A stretch of 64,000 bases of DNA from Chitinophaga sp. LS1 (GTDB taxonomy: Bacteria; Bacteroidota; Bacteroidia; Chitinophagales; Chitinophagaceae). The translations under genes were made by a program, and so were the position numbers. Shown here in pieces: positions 55,873 through 64,000 of the stretch. The notes under the pieces were generated by a model, which was not told the origin of the DNA, did no database searches, and saw only the letters and a program-made list of their open reading frames with translations. The number at the start of each line of letters is the position of its first letter. Position 1 is the stretch's first letter. The stretch is taken from contig NZ_CP128362.1 of the NCBI RefSeq assembly GCF_034274695.1, positions 6,884,501 through 6,948,500 on the forward strand, written 5' to 3'.

Positions 55873-58800
55873 ATGAACAGACATTCCCCGTTAATGAAAA
55901 CGGCCAGCAAGCATTTTGCCTGGCAGCGAACCACTATTGCCTTTCTGTTGCTCTTTCTGAATTATCAATTACGTGGGCAGACGATCAGCCCCCCAATTGT
56001 AACGATCAAAGGGAATAATATGACCCTGGAATCGATCTTTAAATCGATAGAGCAACAAACCGACATCACCTTTTTTTATAGTGGCAACATCCCTAAAAAC
56101 GACATCATTGGCCAGGTCAACTACTCCGGGGCCAAAGTGACCACCGTACTGGATGATTTATTGAAAGGGCGCAACCTCGCCTATGAAATTAAAAAAAATG
56201 TGATCCTCATTCGAAGGGAGGACAAGCCCCTCCCGGTCGAGAAACCTGCTGCCGCCAATCAGGAGCCCATACTCTCCGGCCAGATCTTAGCAGAGGATAC
56301 CAAAACGCCATTACCCATGGCCACCGTCATGCTGAAAGGCACTAATATCGGTGCGACTGCCGATCAGAACGGGTTCTTCAAACTCAGGCTGAATGGCACC
56401 AGCAAAGTACTTGTGGTGCAATATGTAGGCTATGAAACCAGGGAAATGAACCTGACCGGGAAGAACAATTTAGAAATTATGCTCTCCCCAAAAGACAATA
56501 CCATCAAGGATGTGGTGGTTGTAGCATATGGCACCCAAAAGAAAACCAGTATGGTCAGCTCCATCACCTCCATCAATCCCAAAGAACTGAAAGGCCCTAC
56601 CTCTAACCTCACCACAATGCTGGCAGGAAAGATAGCAGGGGTGATCTCGTACCAGCGAAGCGGCGAACCGGGTGCTGACAACGCGCAGTTCTTTATCAGA
56701 GGTGTCGGTACCTTTGGCGCAGGTAAGGTAGACCCACTCATTCTCATCGACAACATTGAATCATCTTCAAGAGACCTTGCCAGGTTGCAACCTGATGATA
56801 TCGCCGGTTTCTCTGTGCTCAAAGATGCGACTGCTTCCGCACTCTATGGCGCCAGAGGTGCGAATGGCGTGATCCTCGTTACTACTAAAACCGGCAACAT
56901 CGGAAAGATGAAGTTCAATGCCCGTCTCGAAAACGCCACTTCTTCCAACACCCGCAACTTTGCACTGGCAGACAATATTACTTATATGAAACTGGCGAAC
57001 GAAGCCACGCTCACCAGGAATCCACTCAGCGCGCTCCCCTATTCTCAAAATAAAATCGATCATACCGCAGCTGGCGACGATCCTTTATTATATCCCAATA
57101 ATAACTGGATAAAACAGTTAATTAAAAATCACACCAATAACCAACGTTATAATATCAATGCCAGTGGCGGTTCTGACAAAGCCAAATACTACCTGGCAAT
57201 GACGTATAATATTGACAATGGTATTCTGAAAGAAAATGAGCTGAATAATTTCAGCAATAACATCAAACTGAGGTCCTACTCTATCCTGTCAAACACCACG
57301 ATCAATCTGACAAAAACGACAGAGGCACTCGTGAGTTTAAAGGGTCAGTTTGATGATTATAATGGTCCTGTAGGCGGTGGTGCGGCGGTGTTTTATAATG
57401 CGATCTGGAGCAATCCGGTGGCATTTCCGGCGGTGTATCCATCCAATCTGATGCCGTATGTAAAACATCCTTTATTTGGTAATGCCCTCATTCCAGGTGG
57501 TGGTGCACTGTATGTCAATCCATATGCACAATCCATTTCTGGTTTTCAGGCGACCAATACCAGTACACTCACTGCACAGCTCAGCCTAAAACAAAACCTG
57601 GATGCAGTAACACCCGGTCTTTCTGCGAGAGTGATGGCTTATACTACACGGTATGCGTACTTTGCCGTTTCCCGCCAGTATAGTCCTTATTACTACCAGG
57701 CGAATACCAATGAAGGAAAGTTTTCCGGGCTGACACTGATCAATGATGGTAGTACAGGTAGTGTAGGTGCTACGCCTACGGAATACCTCACCTATTCACC
57801 GGGTGATAAAGTTGTGAACACCACGACATATGCCGAAACAGCCCTGAATTATTCCAGGATCTTCAAAGACAAGCACAGTGTGGGTGGTATGCTAATCGGT
57901 ACGATCCGAAACTACATTACAGGTAATGCTTCTACTCTGCAATTATCATTGCCCAGCAGGAACCTGGGGGTATCCGGCAGATTCACTTACGGCTATGACA
58001 ACCGCTACCTGTTCGAATATAACTTTGGCTACAATGGTTCCGAACGTTTTGCTACGAACCATCGGTTTGGTTACTTCCCGTCTGTTGGTGGAGGCTGGAT
58101 TGTGTCTAATGAAAAGTTCTTTTCCTCATTGGCTGATAAAGTGCAGCAGCTGAAGTTCAGGTTCACTTATGGTTTGGTGGGTAATGACCAGATCGGTAAT
58201 TCAACTGACCGGTTCTTTTATCTATCTGATGTAAATCTGAATGGCGGCGCCGCTGGTTATTTCGGTACGCAATTTAATTATAGCCGACCCACCGTGGCTA
58301 TCAATCGTTATGAGAACAAGGATATAACCTGGGAGTTGTCCCGCCAGACGAACATCGGGATGGACCTCACCGTCTTCAAAGATCTCACACTCACCATCGA
58401 TGCTTACAAACAGGTACGTAGCAATATCCTCATGGTAAGAAGTACGATTCCTTCTTCCATGGGCCTGCAGGCTGACATCTCTGCCAACTCCGGCAAGGCC
58501 AGCAGTCAGGGTATTGACCTTATGCTGAATTATACCAAAACATTTGAACACAGCTTATGGCTGCAAACCCGTGGTACACTAACCTATGCAAAAAGTAAAC
58601 TGCTGGTGAATGAAGAACCGCAATACGCTGCTAACAATCAACACTTATCAAAAGTAGGTAACTCATTGGGACAGATATACGGACTGGTAGCAGAGAAGTT
58701 GTTTGTCGATGATGCAGAAGTGAGCAACTCTCCTATACAATATGGACGTATCATGGCTGGTGATATCAAATACAGGGACATCAACGGAGATGGTACGATC

Positions 58801-59328
58801 TCTAATGCAGACATGGTACCGATCGGTTTTCCGACCACGCCAGAGTTGATCTATGGAATGCTCTTTTCTGTGGGCTATAAGAACTTTGATATCAGCGCTG
58901 CCTTTCAGGGTTCAGGCAGGTCTTCCTTTATTATTAATTCAGCGAACACGACACCTTTTTATATCAATGGTGGTAACCAGAATGGCTTGCTGCAGTCCAT
59001 TGCAGACGACCACTGGTCAGAAGATAACCGGAACTCTTACGCATTCTGGCCAAGGTTAAGTAATAGCATTTCAGAGAATAACAAACAGACATCTACCTGG
59101 TGGCTGCGGAGCGGTTCCTTCCTTCGATTGAAATCAGCTGAGATCGGGTATAACTTTTCCGATCGGGTGTTGAAAAAATTCCGGCTCAGTACAGGTCGTA
59201 TTTATGTAAGTGGTATGAACCTGGCTACAATCAGCGCCTTCAAAATATGGGACCCGGAAATGGGTGATTCCGGTCTGGGATACCCTATTCAGCGGGTTTT
59301 TAATACAGGATTGTCTATCGGGTTTTAA
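55873..59328 (+). CDS. SusC/RagA-type TonB-linked outer-membrane transporter with STN domain
   Basis: This 1151-aa energy-dependent importer is the channel under a SusD lid. A signal peptide (about 1-35) precedes an STN domain (about 44-112, MTLESIFKSIEQQTDITFFY), which is used to signal to FecR. A CarboxypepD_reg domain (about 130-210) and the SusC plug (about 213-335, VVVAYGTQKKTSMVSSI, FSVLKDATASALYGARGANG) follow, then the barrel ending VFNTGLSIGF. Its length and the susD gene 24 bases downstream are typical. Substrate cannot be read from the sequence. Confidence 0.96.
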   Translation: MNRHSPLMKTASKHFAWQRTTIAFLLLFLNYQLRGQTISPPIVTIKGNNMTLESIFKSIEQQTDITFFYSGNIPKNDIIGQVNYSGAKVTTVLDDLLKGRNLAYEIKKNVILIRREDKPLPVEKPAAANQEPILSGQILAEDTKTPLPMATVMLKGTNIGATADQNGFFKLRLNGTSKVLVVQYVGYETREMNLTGKNNLEIMLSPKDNTIKDVVVVAYGTQKKTSMVSSITSINPKELKGPTSNLTTMLAGKIAGVISYQRSGEPGADNAQFFIRGVGTFGAGKVDPLILIDNIESSSRDLARLQPDDIAGFSVLKDATASALYGARGANGVILVTTKTGNIGKMKFNARLENATSSNTRNFALADNITYMKLANEATLTRNPLSALPYSQNKIDHTAAGDDPLLYPNNNWIKQLIKNHTNNQRYNINASGGSDKAKYYLAMTYNIDNGILKENELNNFSNNIKLRSYSILSNTTINLTKTTEALVSLKGQFDDYNGPVGGGAAVFYNAIWSNPVAFPAVYPSNLMPYVKHPLFGNALIPGGGALYVNPYAQSISGFQATNTSTLTAQLSLKQNLDAVTPGLSARVMAYTTRYAYFAVSRQYSPYYYQANTNEGKFSGLTLINDGSTGSVGATPTEYLTYSPGDKVVNTTTYAETALNYSRIFKDKHSVGGMLIGTIRNYITGNASTLQLSLPSRNLGVSGRFTYGYDNRYLFEYNFGYNGSERFATNHRFGYFPSVGGGWIVSNEKFFSSLADKVQQLKFRFTYGLVGNDQIGNSTDRFFYLSDVNLNGGAAGYFGTQFNYSRPTVAINRYENKDITWELSRQTNIGMDLTVFKDLTLTIDAYKQVRSNILMVRSTIPSSMGLQADISANSGKASSQGIDLMLNYTKTFEHSLWLQTRGTLTYAKSKLLVNEEPQYAANNQHLSKVGNSLGQIYGLVAEKLFVDDAEVSNSPIQYGRIMAGDIKYRDINGDGTISNADMVPIGFPTTPELIYGMLFSVGYKNFDISAAFQGSGRSSFIINSANTTPFYINGGNQNGLLQSIADDHWSEDNRNSYAFWPRLSNSISENNKQTSTWWLRSGSFLRLKSAEIGYNFSDRVLKKFRLSTGRIYVSGMNLATISAFKIWDPEMGDSGLGYPIQRVFNTGLSIGF

Positions 59329-59352
59329 GTGTTAATTAAAGAACAGAATTTT

Positions 59353-61263
59353 ATGAAAATTATTCGCTTGTTCATAATTGCGGCATTGCTGACTACATCC
59401 TGCAAAAAGAATTTCCTGGATGTGGTACCTGATAATGTGGCAACCATTGATAATGCCTTTACTTCCAAAACAGAAGCTGAGAAATATTTATTTACCTGTT
59501 ATTCGTATCTCCCCATCAGTTTCGACCCCACTTACAATGTAGGTTTATCTGCCAGTGATGAGGTCTTTGTACTTGACCCTACCAGTGCAATCAGGTCTAC
59601 TAACGTGCTTCGTCTGCCTTATGGAGATCAGAATATTTCAAGTCCTATCGCCAATTTCATGACTGGCGACAGAGACGGAACTGCTAGTTATAAAGCGATC
59701 AGGGATTGTAACATTTTCCTGGAAAACATCAGTAATCTAAGTAAAGTACCGGATCTGGACATCGATACCCGTGAGCGTTGGATATCTGAAGTAACGTTTC
59801 TGAAAGCCTACTATCATTTTCTCTTGTTCAGGGCATATGGTCCAATTCCTGTTATTGATAAGAACCTGCCTATCAGTGTGGACATTGAAGAAACGTATGT
59901 AAAGCGCCAACCGGTAGATAGTGTGGTGAATTATATTGCCAATCTGCTGGATGAAGCAGCCCTGCATCTGCCAAACAGTATCAATAATATTTCTTCAGAA
60001 CTGGGTCGTATTACCAAACCGGCTGCAATGGGTCTCAAGGCAAAGTTGCTCGTCACTGCTGCAAGTCCTTTGTACAATGGCAATTCAGACTATGCTGCTT
60101 TTAGAAATAAAGATGGTACTGCTCTATTTAATCCTGCTTACAGTGCAGAGAAATGGCAGCGTGCAGCAGATGCGTGCAAAGCGGCCATTGACCTAGCTAC
60201 AGCACAAGGTGTACAATTGTACGAATTCCCGGCACAGACCATTCCACTGAATGCTACTACCATGACACAGATGAGCATCCGTAACTCCATGAGCGAACCC
60301 TGGAATAGTGAGCTGATATGGGGGAATACCACCAGTATTACATGGGCGTGTACGTTCTTACAACGTTGTGGAATTGGCCAGTTTGATTTTGATAATGCAG
60401 TGGCCTCAAAAACTGCGGGACACCCATTAATGGGACCTACCATCAAAATGGCAAAGTTATTTTATACAAAGAATGGAGTGCCTATAGATGAAGACAAAAC
60501 GTTGGACTTTACTAACATTTCTACCCTTCGGGTAGCCACTCATGATGAAAGATTTAATATCAAAGAAGGAGAAACGACCGCGCGGTTAAACTTTGACAGA
60601 GAGCCTCGTTATTACGCAGATCTTGGTTTTGACAGGGGCATCTGGTATATGGCGAACAGTCCTTCAAAAAGCGATGAAAACACATTCTGGCTGAAGGCAA
60701 GAGGGAGTGAAACGAGTCAGTCATCACCAGTGCCTGTCTGCGGGTTTTATATGAAGAAAACGGTGAACTGGCATATGGACTGGAATACCCTCACCTACCC
60801 TTCTTATCCTTATCCTGAAATGCGGCTGGCAGATCTGTATTTGTTGTATGCCGAAGCATTGAATGAAGCACAGGGTCCACAAAATGATGTTTATGAATAC
60901 ATCAACCGCGTAAGGGCAAGAGCAGGTTTGACAACAGTGCAAAACGCCTGGGCCACTTATAGTAAGAATCCTACAAAATATACCACCAAAGAAGGGATGC
61001 GTACTATTATCCAGCGGGAACGTGCAATAGAACTTTGTTTTGAAGGACATCGTTTCTGGGATCTGTTGCGTTGGAAAACGGCGGCACAGGAACTGAGTGG
61101 CAATATTACCGGCTGGGTAGTAAGCGGACAAACTCCGGAGTTGTACTATCGTGAAGTTTCTTTTCTGGCAAGGCATTTCGTGGCGCCACGTGATTACCTG
61201 TGGCCGATAGATGAAGATGACATACTGGAAAATCCGAACCTGGTTCAAAATCCTAACTGGTAA
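59353..61263 (+). CDS. SusD/RagB-type surface nutrient-binding lipoprotein
   Basis: This 636-aa lid protein pairs with the SusC channel. The lipobox is LTTSC with CKKNFLDVVP after it, the classic SusD start. Tetratricopeptide-like helices occur at ISEVTFLKAYYHFLLFRAYG and MRLADLYLLYAEALNEAQG. The C-terminus has the conserved ERAIELCFEGHRFWDLLRWK and RDYLWPIDEDDILENPNLVQ. ATG 59353 is chosen because it begins the lipoprotein signal; an upstream GTG adds eight unlikely residues. Confidence 0.95.
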   Translation: MKIIRLFIIAALLTTSCKKNFLDVVPDNVATIDNAFTSKTEAEKYLFTCYSYLPISFDPTYNVGLSASDEVFVLDPTSAIRSTNVLRLPYGDQNISSPIANFMTGDRDGTASYKAIRDCNIFLENISNLSKVPDLDIDTRERWISEVTFLKAYYHFLLFRAYGPIPVIDKNLPISVDIEETYVKRQPVDSVVNYIANLLDEAALHLPNSINNISSELGRITKPAAMGLKAKLLVTAASPLYNGNSDYAAFRNKDGTALFNPAYSAEKWQRAADACKAAIDLATAQGVQLYEFPAQTIPLNATTMTQMSIRNSMSEPWNSELIWGNTTSITWACTFLQRCGIGQFDFDNAVASKTAGHPLMGPTIKMAKLFYTKNGVPIDEDKTLDFTNISTLRVATHDERFNIKEGETTARLNFDREPRYYADLGFDRGIWYMANSPSKSDENTFWLKARGSETSQSSPVPVCGFYMKKTVNWHMDWNTLTYPSYPYPEMRLADLYLLYAEALNEAQGPQNDVYEYINRVRARAGLTTVQNAWATYSKNPTKYTTKEGMRTIIQRERAIELCFEGHRFWDLLRWKTAAQELSGNITGWVVSGQTPELYYREVSFLARHFVAPRDYLWPIDEDDILENPNLVQNPNW

Positions 61264-61275
61264 AACCGACAACAC

Positions 61276-62469
61276 ATGAAGTTAACATATATCATAGCTT
61301 TAATTTTATTAGCGGCATCCTGTACCAGGGATGATTTGCGCAGCCCCGTATCAAAGAACAGTTCGGCTCCTGGTGCAGTATCCAATGTTAAGGTGGTGAA
61401 CCTGAATGGGAAATCAGCCTTAACGTATACACTCCCGGGTGATGAGGACCTTTCTTATGTAAAAGCGGAATATGAAACATCTGCAGGTCATCCAAGAGAG
61501 ATAAAAGCATCTTACTATGTGAACACACTCACAGTAGATGGTTTTGGAGATACCTTACCACATACCATCAAATTGTACGCGGTAAATTCCAGTGAAGTAG
61601 CATCTGAGGCTGTCACCGTTACGGTACAGCCGCTGACACCGCCTATTGATCTGGCATTAAGATCACTGAAAGTAGTGGCTACATTTGGTGGTTTCAATCT
61701 CACCTGTGATAATCCTACAGAAGAAAACCTGGCGATCATTCCACTGGTAGATACCACAGGCAATGGAGTCTGGATACAGACGACTGGTATGGATAATATC
61801 TATAGTAATAGTCCTGTCATCACCAGTGCAGTCAGGGAACAACCAGCTATAGAGCGACACTATGCATTTGTAGTAAGGGATAGATGGCTGAATTATTCAG
61901 ATACGTTGTATGAAACATTGACGCCGATTTTCGAACAGTTACTCCCTAAATCAGATTGGAGCAATTATGTGTTGCCCGGTGATGCGGAGATATTGAACAA
62001 TGGTGGTCGTACAGATGTATCTTATATCTATGATGGCAACTTCCATCCTGGCTGGCCACAGTGTTTATTTACCGTTGAGCAGGCCAGCTCTTCACAGATG
62101 GTGACACTGGATCTTGGCAAACCACATATCTTCAGCCGTATGCAGGTGAATCCTTATAAGGAAGTGGGCAGTTTGTATTATGTAAGAGGGAATGTAAAAG
62201 ACTTTGAAATATGGGCATCCAATTCACCGAATTTAAGTGGCGCTTTGGATGAAAGCTGGACCAGGCTGGTTACCTGTCATGTTACGAAACCTTCAGGCTC
62301 TGCTTCAGGTACAGAGACGACAGCGGATCAAACGCTTGCTTACAATGGCTGGCAGTTTGATTTTCCTGCGTTGCAAACGGCCTATCGCTATGTAAGGATC
62401 AGAAGTCTTTCCAACTGGCAGGGTTCATACTTTATAAACATAGCAGAGTTCACGCTATGGGGTAATTAA
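61276..62469 (+). CDS. Surface lipoprotein with DUF4959/DUF5126/DUF5000-type domains
   Basis: This 397-aa protein starts 12 bases after susD. The lipobox is LAASC (Cys 16). An Ig-like DUF4959-type domain (about 30-120, GAVSNVKVVNLNGKSALTYT) and a second beta domain (about 120-225, DLALRSLKVVATFGGFNLTC) precede a C-terminal discoidin-like DUF5000 domain (about 230-397, SQMVTLDLGKPHIFSRMQVN, YRYVRIRSLSNWQGSYFINI). Such proteins sit in SusC/D loci as extra glycan-binding surface proteins. Confidence 0.88.
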   Translation: MKLTYIIALILLAASCTRDDLRSPVSKNSSAPGAVSNVKVVNLNGKSALTYTLPGDEDLSYVKAEYETSAGHPREIKASYYVNTLTVDGFGDTLPHTIKLYAVNSSEVASEAVTVTVQPLTPPIDLALRSLKVVATFGGFNLTCDNPTEENLAIIPLVDTTGNGVWIQTTGMDNIYSNSPVITSAVREQPAIERHYAFVVRDRWLNYSDTLYETLTPIFEQLLPKSDWSNYVLPGDAEILNNGGRTDVSYIYDGNFHPGWPQCLFTVEQASSSQMVTLDLGKPHIFSRMQVNPYKEVGSLYYVRGNVKDFEIWASNSPNLSGALDESWTRLVTCHVTKPSGSASGTETTADQTLAYNGWQFDFPALQTAYRYVRIRSLSNWQGSYFINIAEFTLWGN

Positions 62470-62488
62470 TCACTTATAATCTTTTAGG

Positions 62489-63691
62489 ATGCAAAGAGCA
62501 TTTATAATAGCAGGCATGTTGACATTATTGTTTGCATGTACCAAAATGGATGAATACAGGGATAAGTATATGGAGAATGGATCCATTGTTTATCCGGGCA
62601 AAATGGATTCTGTAGCAGCCTTTTCGGGTAAGAACAGGGCGGAGATCAGGGGCTTGTTCACTTCCGATCCTAAGATCACGAAGTACAAGGTGTTCTGGAA
62701 TAGCAGACAGGATTCAATAGAAGTGCCTGTGACTAGAACATCTGGTGTGGACACGGCGAAAGTGATCATACCTGATCTTCCGGAAGGACTGATGAGCTTT
62801 GAGATCAGGACCTATGATGCGCATGGCAATATATCTATCCCCGTTAATACATCTGCGAATGTATATGGGGACCTTTATCAGAGTGCACTGATCAATAGAG
62901 GTATTGCAAATGCAGAGATGCAGGATGATGGATCCGCGTTGATAAAGTGGGCAGATGCGGGCAGTGATGCGGGTACGGTGAGCATGCGGATTAAGTATAC
63001 AGATAATACGGGGGGTGCGCATGATACGCTGGTATTGTCTGTTCTTACAGACATGACTACGACATTGCCTGCGTTCAAATCCGGAACGGGTATTATTTAT
63101 CAAACGGCTTATTTGCCCAATGCTACGGCAATAGATACCTTTTATACAGCATTTGAGGCGTTTTCTGTGAAAGCGGATGTGACAGCGTTGTACCTGAAGA
63201 ATACAGGTCCTTTTGATCGCGCTACTTATGATGGTGGGCGCTGGGGTACGCTGGCAGCGCCATGGGTGACGAGTGCAAATGTGATCAATCACTCAGGTTA
63301 TGGCGGGTATGCATCTGAGACATGGTTGAATGCAGGCGGGTTTCTGGTAATGGAGTCAGGATGGAGTGGAACAGCGAATATTGTGAATGGGAAGATTTCA
63401 CAGACGACGACATTGCCTGCGGGGAATTATATATTTCAGGTAGCGTGTTATACAGAGGCGTTGGATCCGGTGTATATAGTGGCAGCGGCGGGCAGCGCAC
63501 TTCCTGATATTAGTGGGCTTTCGGGGGCTTTGGGGTATGGATCATTTCCCAGCAGTACGTATGTGAGTGCGACGGTATCATTTAAGTTTACGTTGGAGCA
63601 GGAAGAGGAGGTGACATTAGGATTATTAGCGACAATGACTTCGGGTAATCAATATTGGAGGGTAGGGAGTGTGAAGTTGATAAAGAATTAG
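62489..63691 (+). CDS. Surface lipoprotein, DUF4998 plus DUF5013-like
   Basis: This 400-aa protein is the last gene of the SusC/D operon, 19 bases after the previous stop. The lipobox is LFAC (Cys 17), followed by TKMDEYRDKYMENGSIVYPG, the usual DUF4998 start. Two Ig-like domains (about 35-215) follow, then a C-terminal jelly roll (about 235-400, FDRATYDGGRWGTLAAPWV ... YWRVGSVKLIKN) like DUF5013. Probably binds the substrate at the cell surface. A box-plus-hairpin terminator follows. Confidence 0.85.
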   Translation: MQRAFIIAGMLTLLFACTKMDEYRDKYMENGSIVYPGKMDSVAAFSGKNRAEIRGLFTSDPKITKYKVFWNSRQDSIEVPVTRTSGVDTAKVIIPDLPEGLMSFEIRTYDAHGNISIPVNTSANVYGDLYQSALINRGIANAEMQDDGSALIKWADAGSDAGTVSMRIKYTDNTGGAHDTLVLSVLTDMTTTLPAFKSGTGIIYQTAYLPNATAIDTFYTAFEAFSVKADVTALYLKNTGPFDRATYDGGRWGTLAAPWVTSANVINHSGYGGYASETWLNAGGFLVMESGWSGTANIVNGKISQTTTLPAGNYIFQVACYTEALDPVYIVAAAGSALPDISGLSGALGYGSFPSSTYVSATVSFKFTLEQEEEVTLGLLATMTSGNQYWRVGSVKLIKN

Positions 63692-63777
63692 ATGTGGGGT
63701 GATAAAGAAATGGACTTTGAAAAGTGGATGTATCATAAATAACAGGAAGGCCATGAGAATTGCAGTACGAAAATTCT

Positions 63778-63834
63778 CTCCATCAGGTACCCGAATAAAA
63801 AGGGGGCGTCTCGAAGTTTTGAGACGCCCCCTTT
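63778..63834. terminator. Conserved 19-base box plus hairpin (copy 2)
   Basis: CTCCATCAGGTACCCGAAT (63778-63796) differs at one base from the box at 45684. The stem AAAGGGGGCGTCTC (63799-63812) / GAGACGCCCCCTTT (63821-63834) follows. It lies between two convergent genes and can terminate both. Confidence 0.75.
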
Positions 63835-63835
63835 C

Positions 63836-64000
63836 TTATATGATTTCTGAAATTTCCTGAATAGTGTAGGTTGGGTGCAATACTTCGCAGGCATCCTTTT
63901 GGCCATATCCGTAGGCGGCCCAGCAGGAGGCGATGCCACAGTTGTTGGCGAAGAGAATGTCGGCATGGGTATCGCCGGTCATTAGTACTTCTTCCTTGTT
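63836..64000 (-). CDS. HAD-family phosphatase, C-terminal end only
   Basis: The last 54 residues are visible, open at the right edge. VLMTGDTHADILFANNCGIA is HAD motif IV (GDxxxD-type) of phosphoglycolate-phosphatase-like enzymes, followed by SCWAAYGYG. The tail ends QEISEII. Its start and motifs I-III lie outside the window, so the substrate cannot be judged. Confidence 0.85.
   Translation of the reverse strand, partial: NKEEVLMTGDTHADILFANNCGIASCWAAYGYGQKDACEVLHPTYTIQEISEII

Overview
The window looks like the chromosome of a Bacteroidota species, most likely a Chitinophaga-like soil member of the Chitinophagaceae. The reasons are a SusC/SusD pair under an ECF sigma/FecR switch, outer-membrane proteins with CarboxypepD_reg domains, very large secreted RHS proteins of the Bacteroidota type, DUF5977 repeats, IS66/IS110/IS5 debris and the near absence of Shine-Dalgarno sequences. 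All calls come from reading the sequence; no database search was run.

Layout. (1) 1-7886, minus: outer-membrane receptor, macrolide-type glycosyltransferase and a non-ribosomal peptide synthetase (C-A-PCP-C, open at the left edge). They read as one transcription unit, the start of a peptide biosynthetic cluster. (2) 8.8-14.3 kb: a mobile-element scar. Two ~450-bp direct repeats flank a damaged IS66 element and a truncated tyrosine recombinase. Each repeat carries two halves of a tRNA-Pro(UGG)-like gene in permuted order (3' half before 5' half), followed by a terminator. (3) 14.3-23.0 kb, minus: a graveyard of RHS fragments, detached toxin tips, small membrane or lipoprotein genes that look like immunity genes, and transposase/recombinase scraps. 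(4) 23.0-42.6 kb, minus: an intact operon for a giant secreted complex. It encodes a 2585-aa protein with an SpvB-like start, a PA14 domain and nine DUF5977 repeats, then a 753-aa protein ending in YD repeats, a 28-residue peptide, a 2823-aa RHS protein with a toxin-44-like tip, and an overlapping putative immunity gene. (5) 43.1-45.5 kb: a secreted protein, a truncated ECF sigma factor and a frameshifted secreted gene. (6) 45.8-51.1 kb: an operon of a GltD/NfnB-like flavoprotein and pyruvate:ferredoxin oxidoreductase. (7) 51.4-53.9 kb: a broken IS110 element, a SHOCT remnant and a lipoprotein with ChW-type repeats. (8) 54.0-63.7 kb: FecR and ECF sigma divergent from SusC, SusD and two surface lipoproteins. 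The window ends in the 3' part of a HAD phosphatase gene.

How it fits together. Regions 3 and 4 belong together. The intact RHS operon appears to have exchanged its 3' end repeatedly, leaving old tips and immunity genes downstream, as described for Rhs and CDI loci. Two of the displaced tips are homologous to each other, and each is followed within 4-10 bases by a homologous ~109-aa membrane protein. Region 8 is a self-contained nutrient-uptake locus: the SusC N-terminal STN domain would signal through FecR to the ECF factor. No carbohydrate-active enzyme lies inside the window.

The observations most worth following are the permuted tRNA halves in the twin repeats, the split RHS assembly with its tip/immunity graveyard, and the NRPS unit whose adenylation pocket reads like a lysine-type code.
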